Below are positions 1-8,667 of a stretch of 32,715 nt of DNA, in pieces. Every line of letters begins with the position of its first letter. Position 1 is the first letter of the stretch. The notes under the pieces were generated by a model. The model saw only the letters and a program-made list of their open reading frames with translations, did no database searches and was not told the DNA's origin. The position numbers and the translations under genes are program-made. Source of the DNA: Gammaproteobacteria bacterium (GTDB taxonomy: Bacteria > Pseudomonadota > Gammaproteobacteria > Steroidobacterales > JABDMI01). The stretch spans positions 1-32,715 of the forward strand of contig JABDMI010000034.1 of assembly GCA_013001575.1 (NCBI GenBank), in the 5' to 3' direction.

Positions 1-720
1 ATCGAGCGTGCGCAAGCGGCTGGTGTAGAACAATTCATTCTGACCGGTGCCAGTTATCAAGGAAATCTTGCAGCGTATCAGCTTACCCAAAAATTTCCGG
101 AACTGTTTTATTCAACCGCTGGTGTGCATCCACACTATTCGAGTGAGTATGACAACTCAGTGCATGCGAGCATTCAGGAGTTAAGTCAAAAGCCTGAAGT
201 GGTTGCCGTTGGGGAATGTGGCCTGGACTTTAATCGTAACTTTTCCACACCCGAAGAGCAGGAAAACGCGTTTCGACGTCAATTGAGCATTGCCCGGGAA
301 GTGCAATTACCGGTATTTTTGCATCAACGCGATGCGCACGAAGCCTTTCTGGAAATAATCACTGAACAGATTGACTCATTAAACGGTGGGGTTGCCCATT
401 GCTTTACTGGCACTAAAGAGCAGATGAAAGATTATCTGGATCTTGGACTCTACATCGGAATAACCGGCTGGATCTGTGACGAGCGGCGAGGTCATGATCT
501 ACAAGAAGCGATCACATACTTACCGGCTGAGCGTTTATTGATCGAGACCGATGCTCCCTACTTACTGCCGCGTGACTTAAAACCCAAACCGAAAAGTCGC
601 CGCAACGAACCCATGTACTTGCAACATATTCTGAACACTATCGCCCGTTTGCGTAATGACAACGCCGACGAGTTGGCCGAGATCACCAGTGAAAACACCA
701 AACGTTTATTTGCGTTGTAA
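1..720 (+). CDS. tatD: TatD family metal-dependent DNase, 5' end cut by window edge
   Basis: 3'-5' exonuclease of the TatD hydrolase family (TIM-barrel, two-metal site), known in E. coli for DNA/RNA trimming and oxidative damage repair, cytoplasmic. The frame is open from base 1, so the first visible ATG/GTG codons are internal; about 20-25 N-terminal residues, including the first metal-binding Asp, are outside the window. Visible family motifs in order: GVHPH, GECGLDFNRNFSTPEEQ, HQRDAHE, AHCFTGT, IGITGWICDERRG and the C-terminal IETDAPYLLPRDL with PKPKSRRNEP. These match E. coli TatD itself rather than its paralogues YcfH or YjjV. The M20 peptidase gene follows 50 bp downstream on the same strand, so the two could be co-transcribed. 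Function assignment is secure; physiological role is inferred from the family. Confidence 0.95.
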   Translation: MERAQAAGVEQFILTGASYQGNLAAYQLTQKFPELFYSTAGVHPHYSSEYDNSVHASIQELSQKPEVVAVGECGLDFNRNFSTPEEQENAFRRQLSIAREVQLPVFLHQRDAHEAFLEIITEQIDSLNGGVAHCFTGTKEQMKDYLDLGLYIGITGWICDERRGHDLQEAITYLPAERLLIETDAPYLLPRDLKPKPKSRRNEPMYLQHILNTIARLRNDNADELAEITSENTKRLFAL

Positions 721-770
721 GCAAACGCCTATACACTTAATCCTGAAAAAAATATTTATAAAGGAAAATT

Positions 771-2177
771 ATGAGCATTGCAGATTTTATTTACCAGACA
801 TGGGATGACTCCATTATTCCCGAACTGGAAAAATACATTCGGATTCCAAACAAGTCACCGAATTTTGATCCCGACTGGGAGAAACACGGCTATATGGACG
901 ACGCGGTTGAATTAATGGTTGACTGGTGCAAACAACAAACGATTGCCGGTATGCAGGTAAAAGTTGAAAAACTCCAAGGCCGCACACCGCTGATTTACAT
1001 CGATATCCCGGCCTTTAATACAGACAGCACTAAAACTGTTCTGTTGTATGGGCATTTGGACAAACAACCGGAATTTGACGGTTGGGATGAGGATCTGGCC
1101 CCGTGGAAACCGGTCATCAAAGACGGAAAACTCTATGGTCGTGGTGGCGCCGATGACGGGTATGCAATTTACGGTTCTTTAACCGCAATCCGGGCCTTGC
1201 AGGAAAACGGTGGTTCGCATGCACGCTGTGTTGTGGTCATTGAAGCCTGTGAAGAAAGCGGCAGTTATGACTTGCCCTATTACCTCGATCACATCGAGAA
1301 AGACCTTGGCACACCGAGTCTGGTGGTCTGTCTGGATGCCGAGTGCGGCAACTACGATCAACTGTGGTGCACAACGTCCTTACGCGGCAATATGATCGGC
1401 ACCTTACGCGTTGATGTATTAACTGAAGGCGTTCACTCCGGTGCAGCCAGTGGCATCTCAGCTTCCTCTTTTCGTGTGATCCGTGAATTACTCGATCGCG
1501 TTGAAAACAGTAGCACCGGCGATATCCTGGTATCGGACCTAAAATGTGAAATACCTCAACAAAGACTGGAACAAGCGCAAAAGTCATCTGCACTACTAGG
1601 CCCCAGTGTATTTGAAAAACTTCCCTGGCACGCGAACATGCAACCGGTTAGCGATGATGTTCTTGAATTAGTCCTTAACAATACCTGGCGACCCACTTTG
1701 AGTGTCACAGGTGCGGAAGGTTTACCCGATCGAGTCAATGCCGGTAATGTATTACGCCCGTTCACCGAAGTGAAATTATCTTTCCGTCTTCCTCCACTGG
1801 TTGATGGACCAACGGCGGCTAAAGCGGTCAAGAAAATCTTTGAAAGCGATGTGCCCTACAATGCCTCAGCCACTTTCACGGTCATGAGTCAGGAAACTGG
1901 CTGGAGCGCCCCACAAACGGCTCCCTGGTTAGAAGATGCCATGCAAGAAGCCTCACTCAAGTATTTTGAACGGGATTCTATGTACATGGGTACGGGGGGC
2001 ACCATACCGTTCATGAATATGCTTGGCACCAAGTATCCCGGTGTGCAATTTCTGGTCACAGGTTTATTGGGACCAAGATCCAATGCGCACGGTCCGAATG
2101 AGTTTTTGCATATTGAGACCGGTAAACGCCTTACAGCCTGTGTAGCGCACGTGCTGGAAGCACACGCAAAAATTTGA
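771..2177 (+). CDS. M20 family metallopeptidase (dipeptidase-like)
   Basis: Zinc-dependent exopeptidase of the M20 (carboxypeptidase/dipeptidase) family, 468 aa, expected to be cytoplasmic since no signal peptide is seen. Visible signatures: GHLDKQPE (metal His95, Asp97), GRGGADDG (bridging metal Asp128), EACEESGS (catalytic Glu161, metal Glu162), CLDAE (metal Asp189), GVHSG in the lid/dimer domain, GTGGTIPFM, and NAHGPNEF near the C-terminus supplying the last metal His. All key residues look intact, so an active enzyme is expected. The ATG is preceded by AAAGGA at good spacing. Substrate cannot be told from sequence; the CNDP/carnosine-dipeptidase-like branch is my guess from overall length and the GHLDKQPE form. 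It follows tatD by 50 bp. Confidence 0.9.
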   Translation: MSIADFIYQTWDDSIIPELEKYIRIPNKSPNFDPDWEKHGYMDDAVELMVDWCKQQTIAGMQVKVEKLQGRTPLIYIDIPAFNTDSTKTVLLYGHLDKQPEFDGWDEDLAPWKPVIKDGKLYGRGGADDGYAIYGSLTAIRALQENGGSHARCVVVIEACEESGSYDLPYYLDHIEKDLGTPSLVVCLDAECGNYDQLWCTTSLRGNMIGTLRVDVLTEGVHSGAASGISASSFRVIRELLDRVENSSTGDILVSDLKCEIPQQRLEQAQKSSALLGPSVFEKLPWHANMQPVSDDVLELVLNNTWRPTLSVTGAEGLPDRVNAGNVLRPFTEVKLSFRLPPLVDGPTAAKAVKKIFESDVPYNASATFTVMSQETGWSAPQTAPWLEDAMQEASLKYFERDSMYMGTGGTIPFMNMLGTKYPGVQFLVTGLLGPRSNAHGPNEFLHIETGKRLTACVAHVLEAHAKI

Positions 2178-2188
2178 TAAAAATTTGA

Positions 2189-2208
2189 ACATATCTGATT
2201 AAATATGT
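2189..2208. repeat. Small inverted repeat upstream of candidate sRNA promoter
   Basis: ACATAT and ATATGT arms separated by 8 bases, just after the peptidase stop codon and about 50 bp upstream of the -35 element at 2258. The geometry (20 bp dyad) would suit a dimeric regulator, but the sequence is AT-rich and could be chance. Confidence 0.25.
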
Positions 2209-2257
2209 ATTAAAAACAGAGTCTTATACGTACATTCTAAAAAGATAAAACATACTC

Positions 2258-2285
2258 TTGACACAGGAACAAAAGACGTTATGAT
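2258..2285 (+). promoter_or_regulatory. Sigma-70-type promoter for candidate sRNA
   Basis: A perfect -35 box TTGACA (2258-2263), a 16-bp spacer and a near-consensus -10 box TATGAT (2280-2285). No good open reading frame follows before the terminator at 2357-2387, so the expected product is a short untranslated RNA starting near 2292. Confidence 0.6.
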
Positions 2286-2291
2286 GCACTG

Positions 2292-2387
2292 CATCAATAT
2301 TTGGAAGCCAAGGTTTCCTTATTGACTCCTCCCTTATGAGTAATAACTCAACTTTTAGCCTCGACGAATTTGTCGAGGCTTTTTTTT
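2292..2387 (+). ncRNA. Candidate small regulatory RNA, about 96 nt
   Basis: No RNA family is recognised. The stretch lies between a consensus-like promoter and a strong intrinsic terminator. Three hairpins can be drawn. The first pairs TCAATA (2294-2299) with TATTGA (2320-2325) and, inside it, GGAA with TTCC. The second is TGAGT-AATA-ACTCA (2337-2350). The third is the terminator. Between hairpins one and two lies an unpaired pyrimidine run CTCCTCCCTT (2326-2335), complementary to a Shine-Dalgarno sequence, as in several sRNAs that block ribosome binding. The alternative is that this is only the 3' UTR of the peptidase gene, but the internal promoter argues against that being the whole story. 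Confidence 0.5.
2357..2387 (+). terminator. Rho-independent terminator
   Basis: Nine-base-pair perfect stem AGCCTCGAC / GTCGAGGCT with a GAATTT loop, followed by eight T residues on the + strand. The - strand side has no U-tract, so it acts rightward. It ends the candidate sRNA and any read-through from tatD and the peptidase gene, and separates them from the convergent GGDEF-EAL gene. Confidence 0.85.
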
Positions 2388-2417
2388 GCCCGGAGTGTAG
2401 ACAATATCCTTATTGGA

Positions 2418-5327
2418 TTAAGCGATTTTTGCAGATTTGTGTTCAAAGGCCTGTTTTAAAAAACGCTTGCTACTGAGACTGTTTAGACCATCCCATTCGC
2501 TTTTTGCTGCGGGTCGTGCCAATAGATAACCTTGCACGCAGTCAATGCCAAAGTCTCTTAAGGCCGCTAATTGTTCAACGTCTTCGATTCCTTCTGCCAC
2601 AACGTCAAATTCGAGCGAGTGAACCATGGTGATTATGGCCTCAATAATGGCAGCATCCTGTTTATTGTTGGCAATATCTCGCACAAACGAACGGTCGATC
2701 TTGACGTAGTCCCACGGGAAACGTGTCAGATAACTTAAGGATGAATAGCCCACGCCAAAGTCATCGATGGATAATTTAACGCCGAGTTGTTTCACTTTGC
2801 TTAATAGATTACGCGCAAGGTTCTCATTCTGCATCACATTGGTTTCGGTGATTTCCAGGGTAAGAAACTCGGGTTTTAATTTACTCTCTTCCAGGGCATT
2901 GAATACAGCGGCGACCAAGCCGGCTTCTTGCAATTGAACCGCGGAAACATTGACCGACACCCAGGGTTTGTAATTGGCACGGTGCCAGGATTTCGCGGTT
3001 GTACACGCCGTTTGCAATAACCATTCACCAACAGGAACGATCAGACCGCTTTCTTCAAGTAATGGAATAAATTCATCAGGCCTGATCAAACCACGGGTTG
3101 GATGATTCCAGCGTAACAACGCTTCAAACCCGACCAACTTACGACTGTCCTGCAGATCAATGATCGGTTGGTAATATATTTCAAATTGTTCGCGCTCCAG
3201 CGCCACCCGCAGGTCATTTTCCAGTTGTGCCCGTGCCACAACATGACCGTGCATGGAATTATCGAAAAATACATGACGTTTCTTACCCATGGCCTTGGCA
3301 CGATACATGGCAATATCTGCATCACGTAACATGTCTTCTGCCCGGGTGTAATTGTGGCTACTCAGAGCGATACCGATACTTGCACTGACAAAAGATTCGC
3401 CGTGTCCTGTTTCAACCGGTTTTTCCAGGGCTTCCTGAATATCAACGGCCATGGTTTCAATCTCTTCTTCACTGCTAAGATCTTCGGCCAGGATCACAAA
3501 TTCGTCGCCCCCGAAGCGTGCCAGTGTATCGTTGGCGCTCAGATAATTGCGTAAGCGGCTGGCCAATGTCACCAGTAATCCATCACCAGCCGGATGCCCC
3601 ATGCTGTCGTTGATCATTTTGAATCCGTCGAGATCCATAAACAACAGTCCACACAGCTCGCTTTGGCGTCGTTTTTCGCTATCCAGAAAATGCTGCAAGC
3701 GGTCGAGCAACAAATGTCTGTTGGGCAAACCGGTCAGGCGATCATGCATGGCGTCATGCACCAGCTGTTGTTCGGCCAGTTTTTGGGTATTGATATCGGT
3801 TTGGGAACCCGACAAACGTGTGGTGCGATTACTCCCGGTTTCGTCACTGGCCAGTGCCCGGAACAATACCCAACGGTAAGTGCCATCGCTGTTCAATACC
3901 CTGTGCTCATTCACCAGATACTCGCCGGGACGATCAAAATACAAAGATATATTTTGACGCAACAGGTCAATATCGTCCGGGTGCACATAACGGAAATACG
4001 ATTCAGGATCATCAGTGATCAATTCCTCGCTGTAACCCATCATGGCACGGAAACGCGGTGAAAAATAAACGGTATTTTCGATCATGTCCCAGTCAAACAA
4101 ACCATCATTGGTACCGGAAACCGCACGTGCATAGCGTTCTTCACTGACGCGTAATGCAGCCTCACTCTCTTCCAAACTGTCTCGCGACACCGTGGTCGTT
4201 TCGAGGCGTTTGGCCATTTCATTGAATTGCCGGCCCAACTCACCCAACTCGTCTTCGCCAAGGTCCGGAATGCGATATTGCAATTGCCCGGAACCGATCG
4301 CTGCTGCCCCGGTAACCAGTTGCGTAGCCGGACGGGTCACACTTCGGGTCAAGATATAAACTGCCGCAAAGGCGATAAGCAGAATAATTGGAGCAAATAA
4401 AGCCGCCCACATCTTGGCACGCCGGGCCGTTCGCTCGGCCGTAACTTTGGCAGTTTCCAGGTCCAAACGAGCCGTTGGTAGCATACGCTCACTCAAGAGT
4501 TCATCCAGGGTTGTACGAATGGTGAAAAAGTCACTCAGTTTTTTCTCGGTCTGGTCATGCAGTGACATGGCACGCGTAATCGCTTCGTAAGTTGCATCAA
4601 AGGATTCGGAAATTTGCTGTGTGCGAACTTTCTCAACTCGGGTTTGAGTAAAACCGCGGTAATAATTCAACTGAACCAGAAACTGTTCGGCTTCATTGGA
4701 TATGTCTTGACTGGATGCGACTTCTCCCAAGCGAAGGTAGGCGCCAAGATCCTTACCCATTTTGGCCAGACTGGTTTTCATTTGCTGAAGCAATTGGCGA
4801 CGCGCGGCTGCTTGCGAACGGCGACTGCTGATGCCACTCAAACTTTCATCCAGAGTGGAATCGGTAAGATTTATTTGTTCCTGGGATATGGCGACACTTA
4901 ATTCCAGAGACGCGCGTTCATCCATTAACTGCTCGGCAAGCACCCAATAATCCTGATGGAGTTTTTCCACTTGTTTAGCGAACCCGATTTCCTGGTCATT
5001 GTTCGCCATGTTTTGATAACGAACAAGATGCTGTTCAAAATTGATCTTGTCTTCCAAAGCATCTTTGCGGAAAGCTGAATCACCGGAGCGCATGAAATTC
5101 ATGACATCCAGGTCGGTCTTTACTACATTGAGCTCCATCTCGTAGGTAGAAGCACTGGTTGGCTCTTCTTCATTGGCCACTTTTTGCAGGGCTTTGCCGG
5201 AAACACTCAAGGCAGAATAGAAAGTCAGGATCAATAACATGCACATGATGACCAGGCTGCCAACGCCCAATAATATCTTTGAGCGTACCTGCAACTGACG
5301 ATACCATTGGCTTAATTTGAGTGTCAT
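2418..5327 (-). CDS. Membrane GGDEF-EAL cyclic-di-GMP signalling protein with HAMP and PAS domains
   Basis: 969-aa inner-membrane c-di-GMP turnover protein. Order: TM1 (about 18-40), a large helical periplasmic sensor region (41-305), TM2 (about 306-326), HAMP (about 327-377), PAS (about 395-515, with VHPDD and DGTYRW), GGDEF (525-690, intact GGDEF at 606-610) and EAL (700-945). The EAL part keeps the EALLRW, LEITE, DDFGVGYSSL, KIDRSFV, AEGIE and QGYLLARP motifs, so phosphodiesterase activity is expected. The GGDEF signature is also intact, but the upstream product-inhibition site is SxxD (Ser597, Asp600) rather than RxxD. Which activity dominates cannot be told. No clear Shine-Dalgarno precedes the chosen ATG. 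The gene is convergent with the sRNA/peptidase side and transcribed alone; the periplasmic ligand is unknown. Confidence 0.92.
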   Translation of the reverse strand: MTLKLSQWYRQLQVRSKILLGVGSLVIMCMLLILTFYSALSVSGKALQKVANEEEPTSASTYEMELNVVKTDLDVMNFMRSGDSAFRKDALEDKINFEQHLVRYQNMANNDQEIGFAKQVEKLHQDYWVLAEQLMDERASLELSVAISQEQINLTDSTLDESLSGISSRRSQAAARRQLLQQMKTSLAKMGKDLGAYLRLGEVASSQDISNEAEQFLVQLNYYRGFTQTRVEKVRTQQISESFDATYEAITRAMSLHDQTEKKLSDFFTIRTTLDELLSERMLPTARLDLETAKVTAERTARRAKMWAALFAPIILLIAFAAVYILTRSVTRPATQLVTGAAAIGSGQLQYRIPDLGEDELGELGRQFNEMAKRLETTTVSRDSLEESEAALRVSEERYARAVSGTNDGLFDWDMIENTVYFSPRFRAMMGYSEELITDDPESYFRYVHPDDIDLLRQNISLYFDRPGEYLVNEHRVLNSDGTYRWVLFRALASDETGSNRTTRLSGSQTDINTQKLAEQQLVHDAMHDRLTGLPNRHLLLDRLQHFLDSEKRRQSELCGLLFMDLDGFKMINDSMGHPAGDGLLVTLASRLRNYLSANDTLARFGGDEFVILAEDLSSEEEIETMAVDIQEALEKPVETGHGESFVSASIGIALSSHNYTRAEDMLRDADIAMYRAKAMGKKRHVFFDNSMHGHVVARAQLENDLRVALEREQFEIYYQPIIDLQDSRKLVGFEALLRWNHPTRGLIRPDEFIPLLEESGLIVPVGEWLLQTACTTAKSWHRANYKPWVSVNVSAVQLQEAGLVAAVFNALEESKLKPEFLTLEITETNVMQNENLARNLLSKVKQLGVKLSIDDFGVGYSSLSYLTRFPWDYVKIDRSFVRDIANNKQDAAIIEAIITMVHSLEFDVVAEGIEDVEQLAALRDFGIDCVQGYLLARPAAKSEWDGLNSLSSKRFLKQAFEHKSAKIA

Positions 5328-5426
5328 ATGACTAATGCGTTATCTGCTTTTGTATTATTGTTTTTCAATAGTATAAAAGGTTAACATTGGATAAAATGCA
5401 AACAATAATTATACACAGAATCAACA

Positions 5427-5447
5427 TGAGTTAATTCCGATAACTCA
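5427..5447. repeat. Inverted repeat upstream of the GGDEF-EAL gene
   Basis: TGAGTTA and TAACTCA, 7-base perfect arms around a 7-base spacer, about 100 bp upstream of the GGDEF-EAL start codon and within its likely promoter or leader region. It could be an operator or a leader hairpin. No convincing -35/-10 pair was found beside it. Confidence 0.35.
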
Positions 5448-5537
5448 CTGTTTTCAATATTAAAACGATAGTATGAATTAACGAATATTCGATTTTTCGC
5501 CTAGCCTGGAGTGAATAGGTCAGAAATGTGCCTCAAT

Positions 5538-6008
5538 TTAGCGTTTTTCCGCTTGCTCCAGTTTTTGTCGAGTTTTGATAATGCGCTTTTCCAGCTGATA
5601 CAGCATTTTCTGATAATTATTAATATTTTTGTAGCGTCGCCAGAGCATGAGCAGATACACGAGGTACACCGCCCAGGCCAATATTAACAGCGAGATACTG
5701 GTTTTTGCCGAGAAAATACCGACCTCTTCGGCGCCAGAAAATTTTCCAATCAGCAAGACTAGTGTAAAGATCAGTACCACTGCCGAGCACAGTAATGCCG
5801 CAAACATCGAGCGTCGAAATAGTCGTTCACGGTGAATTCTGGAGTCCCGTAACAATTCCCGGTGGTCACGTTCAAATTGCAAAAAGTCGATCTCAGACTG
5901 CCGATCACGGCTTTTGATGACTTTTGCTATTTTGCCGAATACCAAGGTCAGGAAAATTCCTGACAAGAATGCCACACTCACTAAAATTACAGGGTTACTA
6001 TTTAGCAT
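5538..6008 (-). CDS. Uncharacterised small membrane protein with three TM segments
   Basis: 156-aa protein that I do not recognise. TM1 is about 7-25, followed by a highly charged helical stretch (28-66, many Arg/Glu/Asp), TM2 about 67-88, a short loop, TM3 about 104-122, and a basic coiled-coil-like tail (126-156). No catalytic motif is seen. The ATG is preceded by a modest AAGG. It lies just downstream of the pnp terminator on the same strand and 210 bp upstream of the GGDEF-EAL gene, so read-through from pnp is possible. Regular hydrophobic patterning and an uninterrupted frame support a real gene; function is unknown. Confidence 0.7.
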   Translation of the reverse strand: MLNSNPVILVSVAFLSGIFLTLVFGKIAKVIKSRDRQSEIDFLQFERDHRELLRDSRIHRERLFRRSMFAALLCSAVVLIFTLVLLIGKFSGAEEVGIFSAKTSISLLILAWAVYLVYLLMLWRRYKNINNYQKMLYQLEKRIIKTRQKLEQAEKR

Positions 6009-6026
6009 GCCTTAAATATTAACACG

Positions 6027-6059
6027 AAAAAAAACCGCAGACTGAATCAGGCTGCGGTT
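6027..6059 (-). terminator. Rho-independent terminator after pnp
   Basis: On the - strand, stem AACCGCAG / CTGCGGTT with an 11-base loop followed by a run of eight or more T residues. It lies 37 bp past the pnp stop codon and ends the rpsO-pnp transcript; its U-tract is about 20 bp upstream of the small membrane protein start. Confidence 0.8.
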
Positions 6060-6096
6060 CTTTGTTCCGACACAAGTGCGGAATATTTTCTACCTG

Positions 6097-8193
6097 TTAA
6101 GCAGCAGGCTGCTCAACTTCTTTCATACTCAAACGTACACGACCCTGACGATCAACTTCGATCACTTTGACCTTAACCTGTTGGCCTTCCTTGACGTGGT
6201 CTGAGACTTTTTCAATACGCTCTTGTTTGATCTGTGAAATATGCACCAGGCCATCTTTACCCGGCAGGAAGCTGACAATGGCACCGAAGTCCATCAGACG
6301 CTCCACTTTGCCTTCGTAAACCTGACCGACTTCCGGCTCCATGACGATCTGCTCGATCAATTCACGCGCCTTATCGCCTTGGGTTTTGGACACAGCGGCA
6401 ATCTTGATCGTGCCGTCGTCTTCAATTTCAATGATTGCACCCGATTGCTCGGTCAGCGCACGGATGGTTGCACCACCTTTGCCGATCACGTCACGGATCT
6501 TGTCAACTTTAATTTTCATGGTTGAGATCGTCGGGGCGTAATCTGACATTTCTGCACGATGGGCTGGAAGTACCGCATTCATTTTTCCAAGAATGTGCAA
6601 GCGTGCATCAAGCGCCTGCTTGAGGGCCTGCTGCATGATCTCTTTGGTGATACCTTCAATCTTGATGTCCATTTGCAAAGCGGTAATACCTTCAGCGGTA
6701 CCGGCCACTTTAAAGTCCATGTCGCCAAGATGATCTTCGTCACCCAGAATATCGGTCAAGACAACATAATTGTTGCCGTCTTTAACCAGACCCATGGCCA
6801 CCCCGGCAACTGGCGCTTTAATTGGCACACCGGCATCCATCAAGGCCAATGACGTGCCACATACGCTGGCCATGGAACTTGAACCGTTGGATTCTGTGAT
6901 CTCGGAAACCACACGCAATACGTACGGGAATTCATCAAAGGATGGAATCACCGCCATCATGCCGCGTTTGGCTAATTTACCGTGACCAATTTCACGACGC
7001 TTGGGTCCACTCATGAATCCGGTTTCGTTCACACAGTAAGGAGGGAAGTTGTAATGCAACAAGAACTGGTCTTTGCTCTCGCCTTCAGGAGCGTCGATCA
7101 ACTGGGCATCGCGACTGGTACCCAAAGTGGCCAGTACGATTGCCTGGGTTTCACCACGGGTAAACAGGGCTGAACCGTGGGTGCGTGGTAAAACACCGAC
7201 TTGCACATCAATGGCACGTACGGTTTCCGAGTCACGCCCATCAATACGCGGCGCGCCACTGGCAACATTTTTACGCACAAAGGTTTTCTCGACCTTATCG
7301 GCTGCTTTACGCACCTCACTTTCGCTGGGTCCTTCTTCATCTTCTGAAACCAAAGCTTCGATTGCTTTGGCTTTTGCAGCACCCACCAAATCGTGCCTGG
7401 CCAGTTTGTCCATAGTCTGGTAAGCCTCGGCAATGTCAGCACCACAAGCCGCTTCAACTTTTGCGTACAGCTCGGTGTTTTCAGCTGGCGCTTCCCATTC
7501 CCAGCGTGGCTTACCCGCTTCGGCGGTTAATTCATTGATGGCATTGATCGCGGCTTGCATGGCTTCATGACCGTGCATAACCGCACCCAGCATTACATCT
7601 TCAGGAAGAATGTTGGCTTCCGACTCAACCATCAAAACCGCATCTTTGGTTCCGGCTACCACTAGATCCAGTTCAGAACTTTCTAACTGGGACTTGGTTG
7701 GGTTGACCAGGTATTGACCATTGTTATAGCCCACGCGTGCTGCACCAACCGGTCCGTTAAATGGCGAGCCGGTTAGAGACAGAGCTGCGGCTGATCCGAT
7801 CAATGCGAGTATGTCAGCATCAACTTCCGGATTCATGGACATTACTGTTGCCACAACTTGTACTTCATTTAAAAAGCCTTTCGGGAACAAAGGACGCAAA
7901 GGACGATCGATCAAACGCGAGGTCAGGGTCTCTTTTTCAGTTGGACGCCCTTCACGTTTAAAAAAGCCACCCGGGATACGACCGGCGGCATAAAATTTCT
8001 CTTGATAGTTAACCGTTAACGGGAAAAACCCTTGTCCAGGTTTGGCTTCCCTTTTAGCTACTGCTGTACACAATACAACCGTACCATCACAGCTAACGAT
8101 TACTGCACCATCAGCCTGACGGGCAACAATGCCGGTCTCGATGCTGATCTCATGTTGTCCCATCTGGAACGTTTTTCGACTTAAATTAAACAC
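6097..8193 (-). CDS. pnp: Polyribonucleotide nucleotidyltransferase (PNPase)
   Basis: Phosphorolytic 3'-5' exoribonuclease of the RNA degradosome, 698 aa, a usual length. Two RNase PH-like core domains (roughly 1-210 and 310-530, with DGRDSETVR at the start of the second and the catalytic [11 protein letters not shown] acidic motif), a KH domain ([21 protein letters not shown], about 560-615) and a C-terminal S1 domain ([25 protein letters not shown]). Translation starts at GTG, preceded by GAGGA at 9-nt spacing; the next ATG is too far inside the conserved N-terminus. The gene follows rpsO with a terminator and a leader hairpin between them, the layout in which E. coli PNPase represses its own mRNA after RNase III cleavage. 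Likely co-transcribed with rpsO by partial read-through. Confidence 0.98.
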   Translation of the reverse strand: MFNLSRKTFQMGQHEISIETGIVARQADGAVIVSCDGTVVLCTAVAKREAKPGQGFFPLTVNYQEKFYAAGRIPGGFFKREGRPTEKETLTSRLIDRPLRPLFPKGFLNEVQVVATVMSMNPEVDADILALIGSAAALSLTGSPFNGPVGAARVGYNNGQYLVNPTKSQLESSELDLVVAGTKDAVLMVESEANILPEDVMLGAVMHGHEAMQAAINAINELTAEAGKPRWEWEAPAENTELYAKVEAACGADIAEAYQTMDKLARHDLVGAAKAKAIEALVSEDEEGPSESEVRKAADKVEKTFVRKNVASGAPRIDGRDSETVRAIDVQVGVLPRTHGSALFTRGETQAIVLATLGTSRDAQLIDAPEGESKDQFLLHYNFPPYCVNETGFMSGPKRREIGHGKLAKRGMMAVIPSFDEFPYVLRVVSEITESNGSSSMASVCGTSLALMDAGVPIKAPVAGVAMGLVKDGNNYVVLTDILGDEDHLGDMDFKVAGTAEGITALQMDIKIEGITKEIMQQALKQALDARLHILGKMNAVLPAHRAEMSDYAPTISTMKIKVDKIRDVIGKGGATIRALTEQSGAIIEIEDDGTIKIAAVSKTQGDKARELIEQIVMEPEVGQVYEGKVERLMDFGAIVSFLPGKDGLVHISQIKQERIEKVSDHVKEGQQVKVKVIEVDRQGRVRLSMKEVEQPAA

Positions 8194-8263
8194 TTTATAT
8201 TTTCCTCAACAATAATTTTCTTTCAACAATTTCTTCTCACTACTCACAACATATCAGTCCCAG

Positions 8264-8282
8264 GTTAATCAACAGGATTAAC
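8264..8282 (-). promoter_or_regulatory. Hairpin in the pnp leader
   Basis: Perfect 7-bp stem GTTAATC / GATTAAC with a 5-base loop, about 70 nt upstream of the pnp GTG. In E. coli the pnp leader forms a stem cut by RNase III as the first step of PNPase autoregulation. This stem is shorter than the enteric one, so equivalence is inferred only from position. Confidence 0.4.
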
Positions 8283-8350
8283 AAGACACTTGATTCGGGG
8301 TTTTCCGGGAAGGCTATAAGAGTTGCTTGCTGATCACGTTTTCAAAACCA

Positions 8351-8376
8351 AAAAAGCCAATCCTGGAGGATTGGCT
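8351..8376 (-). terminator. Terminator/attenuator between rpsO and pnp
   Basis: On the - strand, perfect 9-bp stem AGCCAATCC / GGATTGGCT with a TCCA loop, followed by five T residues, 9 bp past the rpsO stop. Its position matches the E. coli rpsO terminator that lets part of the transcripts continue into pnp. Confidence 0.8.
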
Positions 8377-8385
8377 GATCTAGAT

Positions 8386-8655
8386 TTAACGACGTAATCC
8401 CAGCTTGGAGATCAGTTCTTGATAACGGACAAGGTCTTTACGCTTGACGTAATCGAGTAACTTGCGACGCTGGTTAACCATGCGCAACAGGCCACGACGT
8501 GAATGATGATCTTTTTTATGCTCGGCAAAATGACTGCTTAGGTCATTGATGCGTTTCGTGAGCAAAGCAACTTGTACTTCAGGGGAACCGGTATCGGTAT
8601 CACTGCGTTTGTGATCACTGATTACCGCTTTTTTTTCTACGTTTGTTAATGACAT
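8386..8655 (-). CDS. rpsO: 30S ribosomal protein S15
   Basis: 89-aa primary 16S rRNA-binding protein, the exact usual length. Recognisable throughout: [36 protein letters not shown], the RRKLLDYVK helix and a basic LGLRR end. The DHHSRRGL segment contacts the 16S three-way junction. The ATG has a strong GGGAGA Shine-Dalgarno. A stem-loop directly upstream of that site (8668-8691) and a promoter at 8788-8815 suggest its own transcription unit with translational autocontrol, as known for S15 in several bacteria. Confidence 0.98.
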   Translation of the reverse strand: MSLTNVEKKAVISDHKRSDTDTGSPEVQVALLTKRINDLSSHFAEHKKDHHSRRGLLRMVNQRRKLLDYVKRKDLVRYQELISKLGLRR

Positions 8656-8667
8656 TTATATTCTCCC

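Noticed and set aside
3594-4061. 155-aa + strand frame opposite the GGDEF-EAL gene
   Set aside because: Lies wholly inside a gene with intact domain motifs on the other strand; no independent support.
5482-5491. CGAATATTCG palindrome between the small membrane protein and the GGDEF-EAL gene
   Set aside because: A 10-bp AT-rich palindrome alone is expected by chance; no flanking signals.
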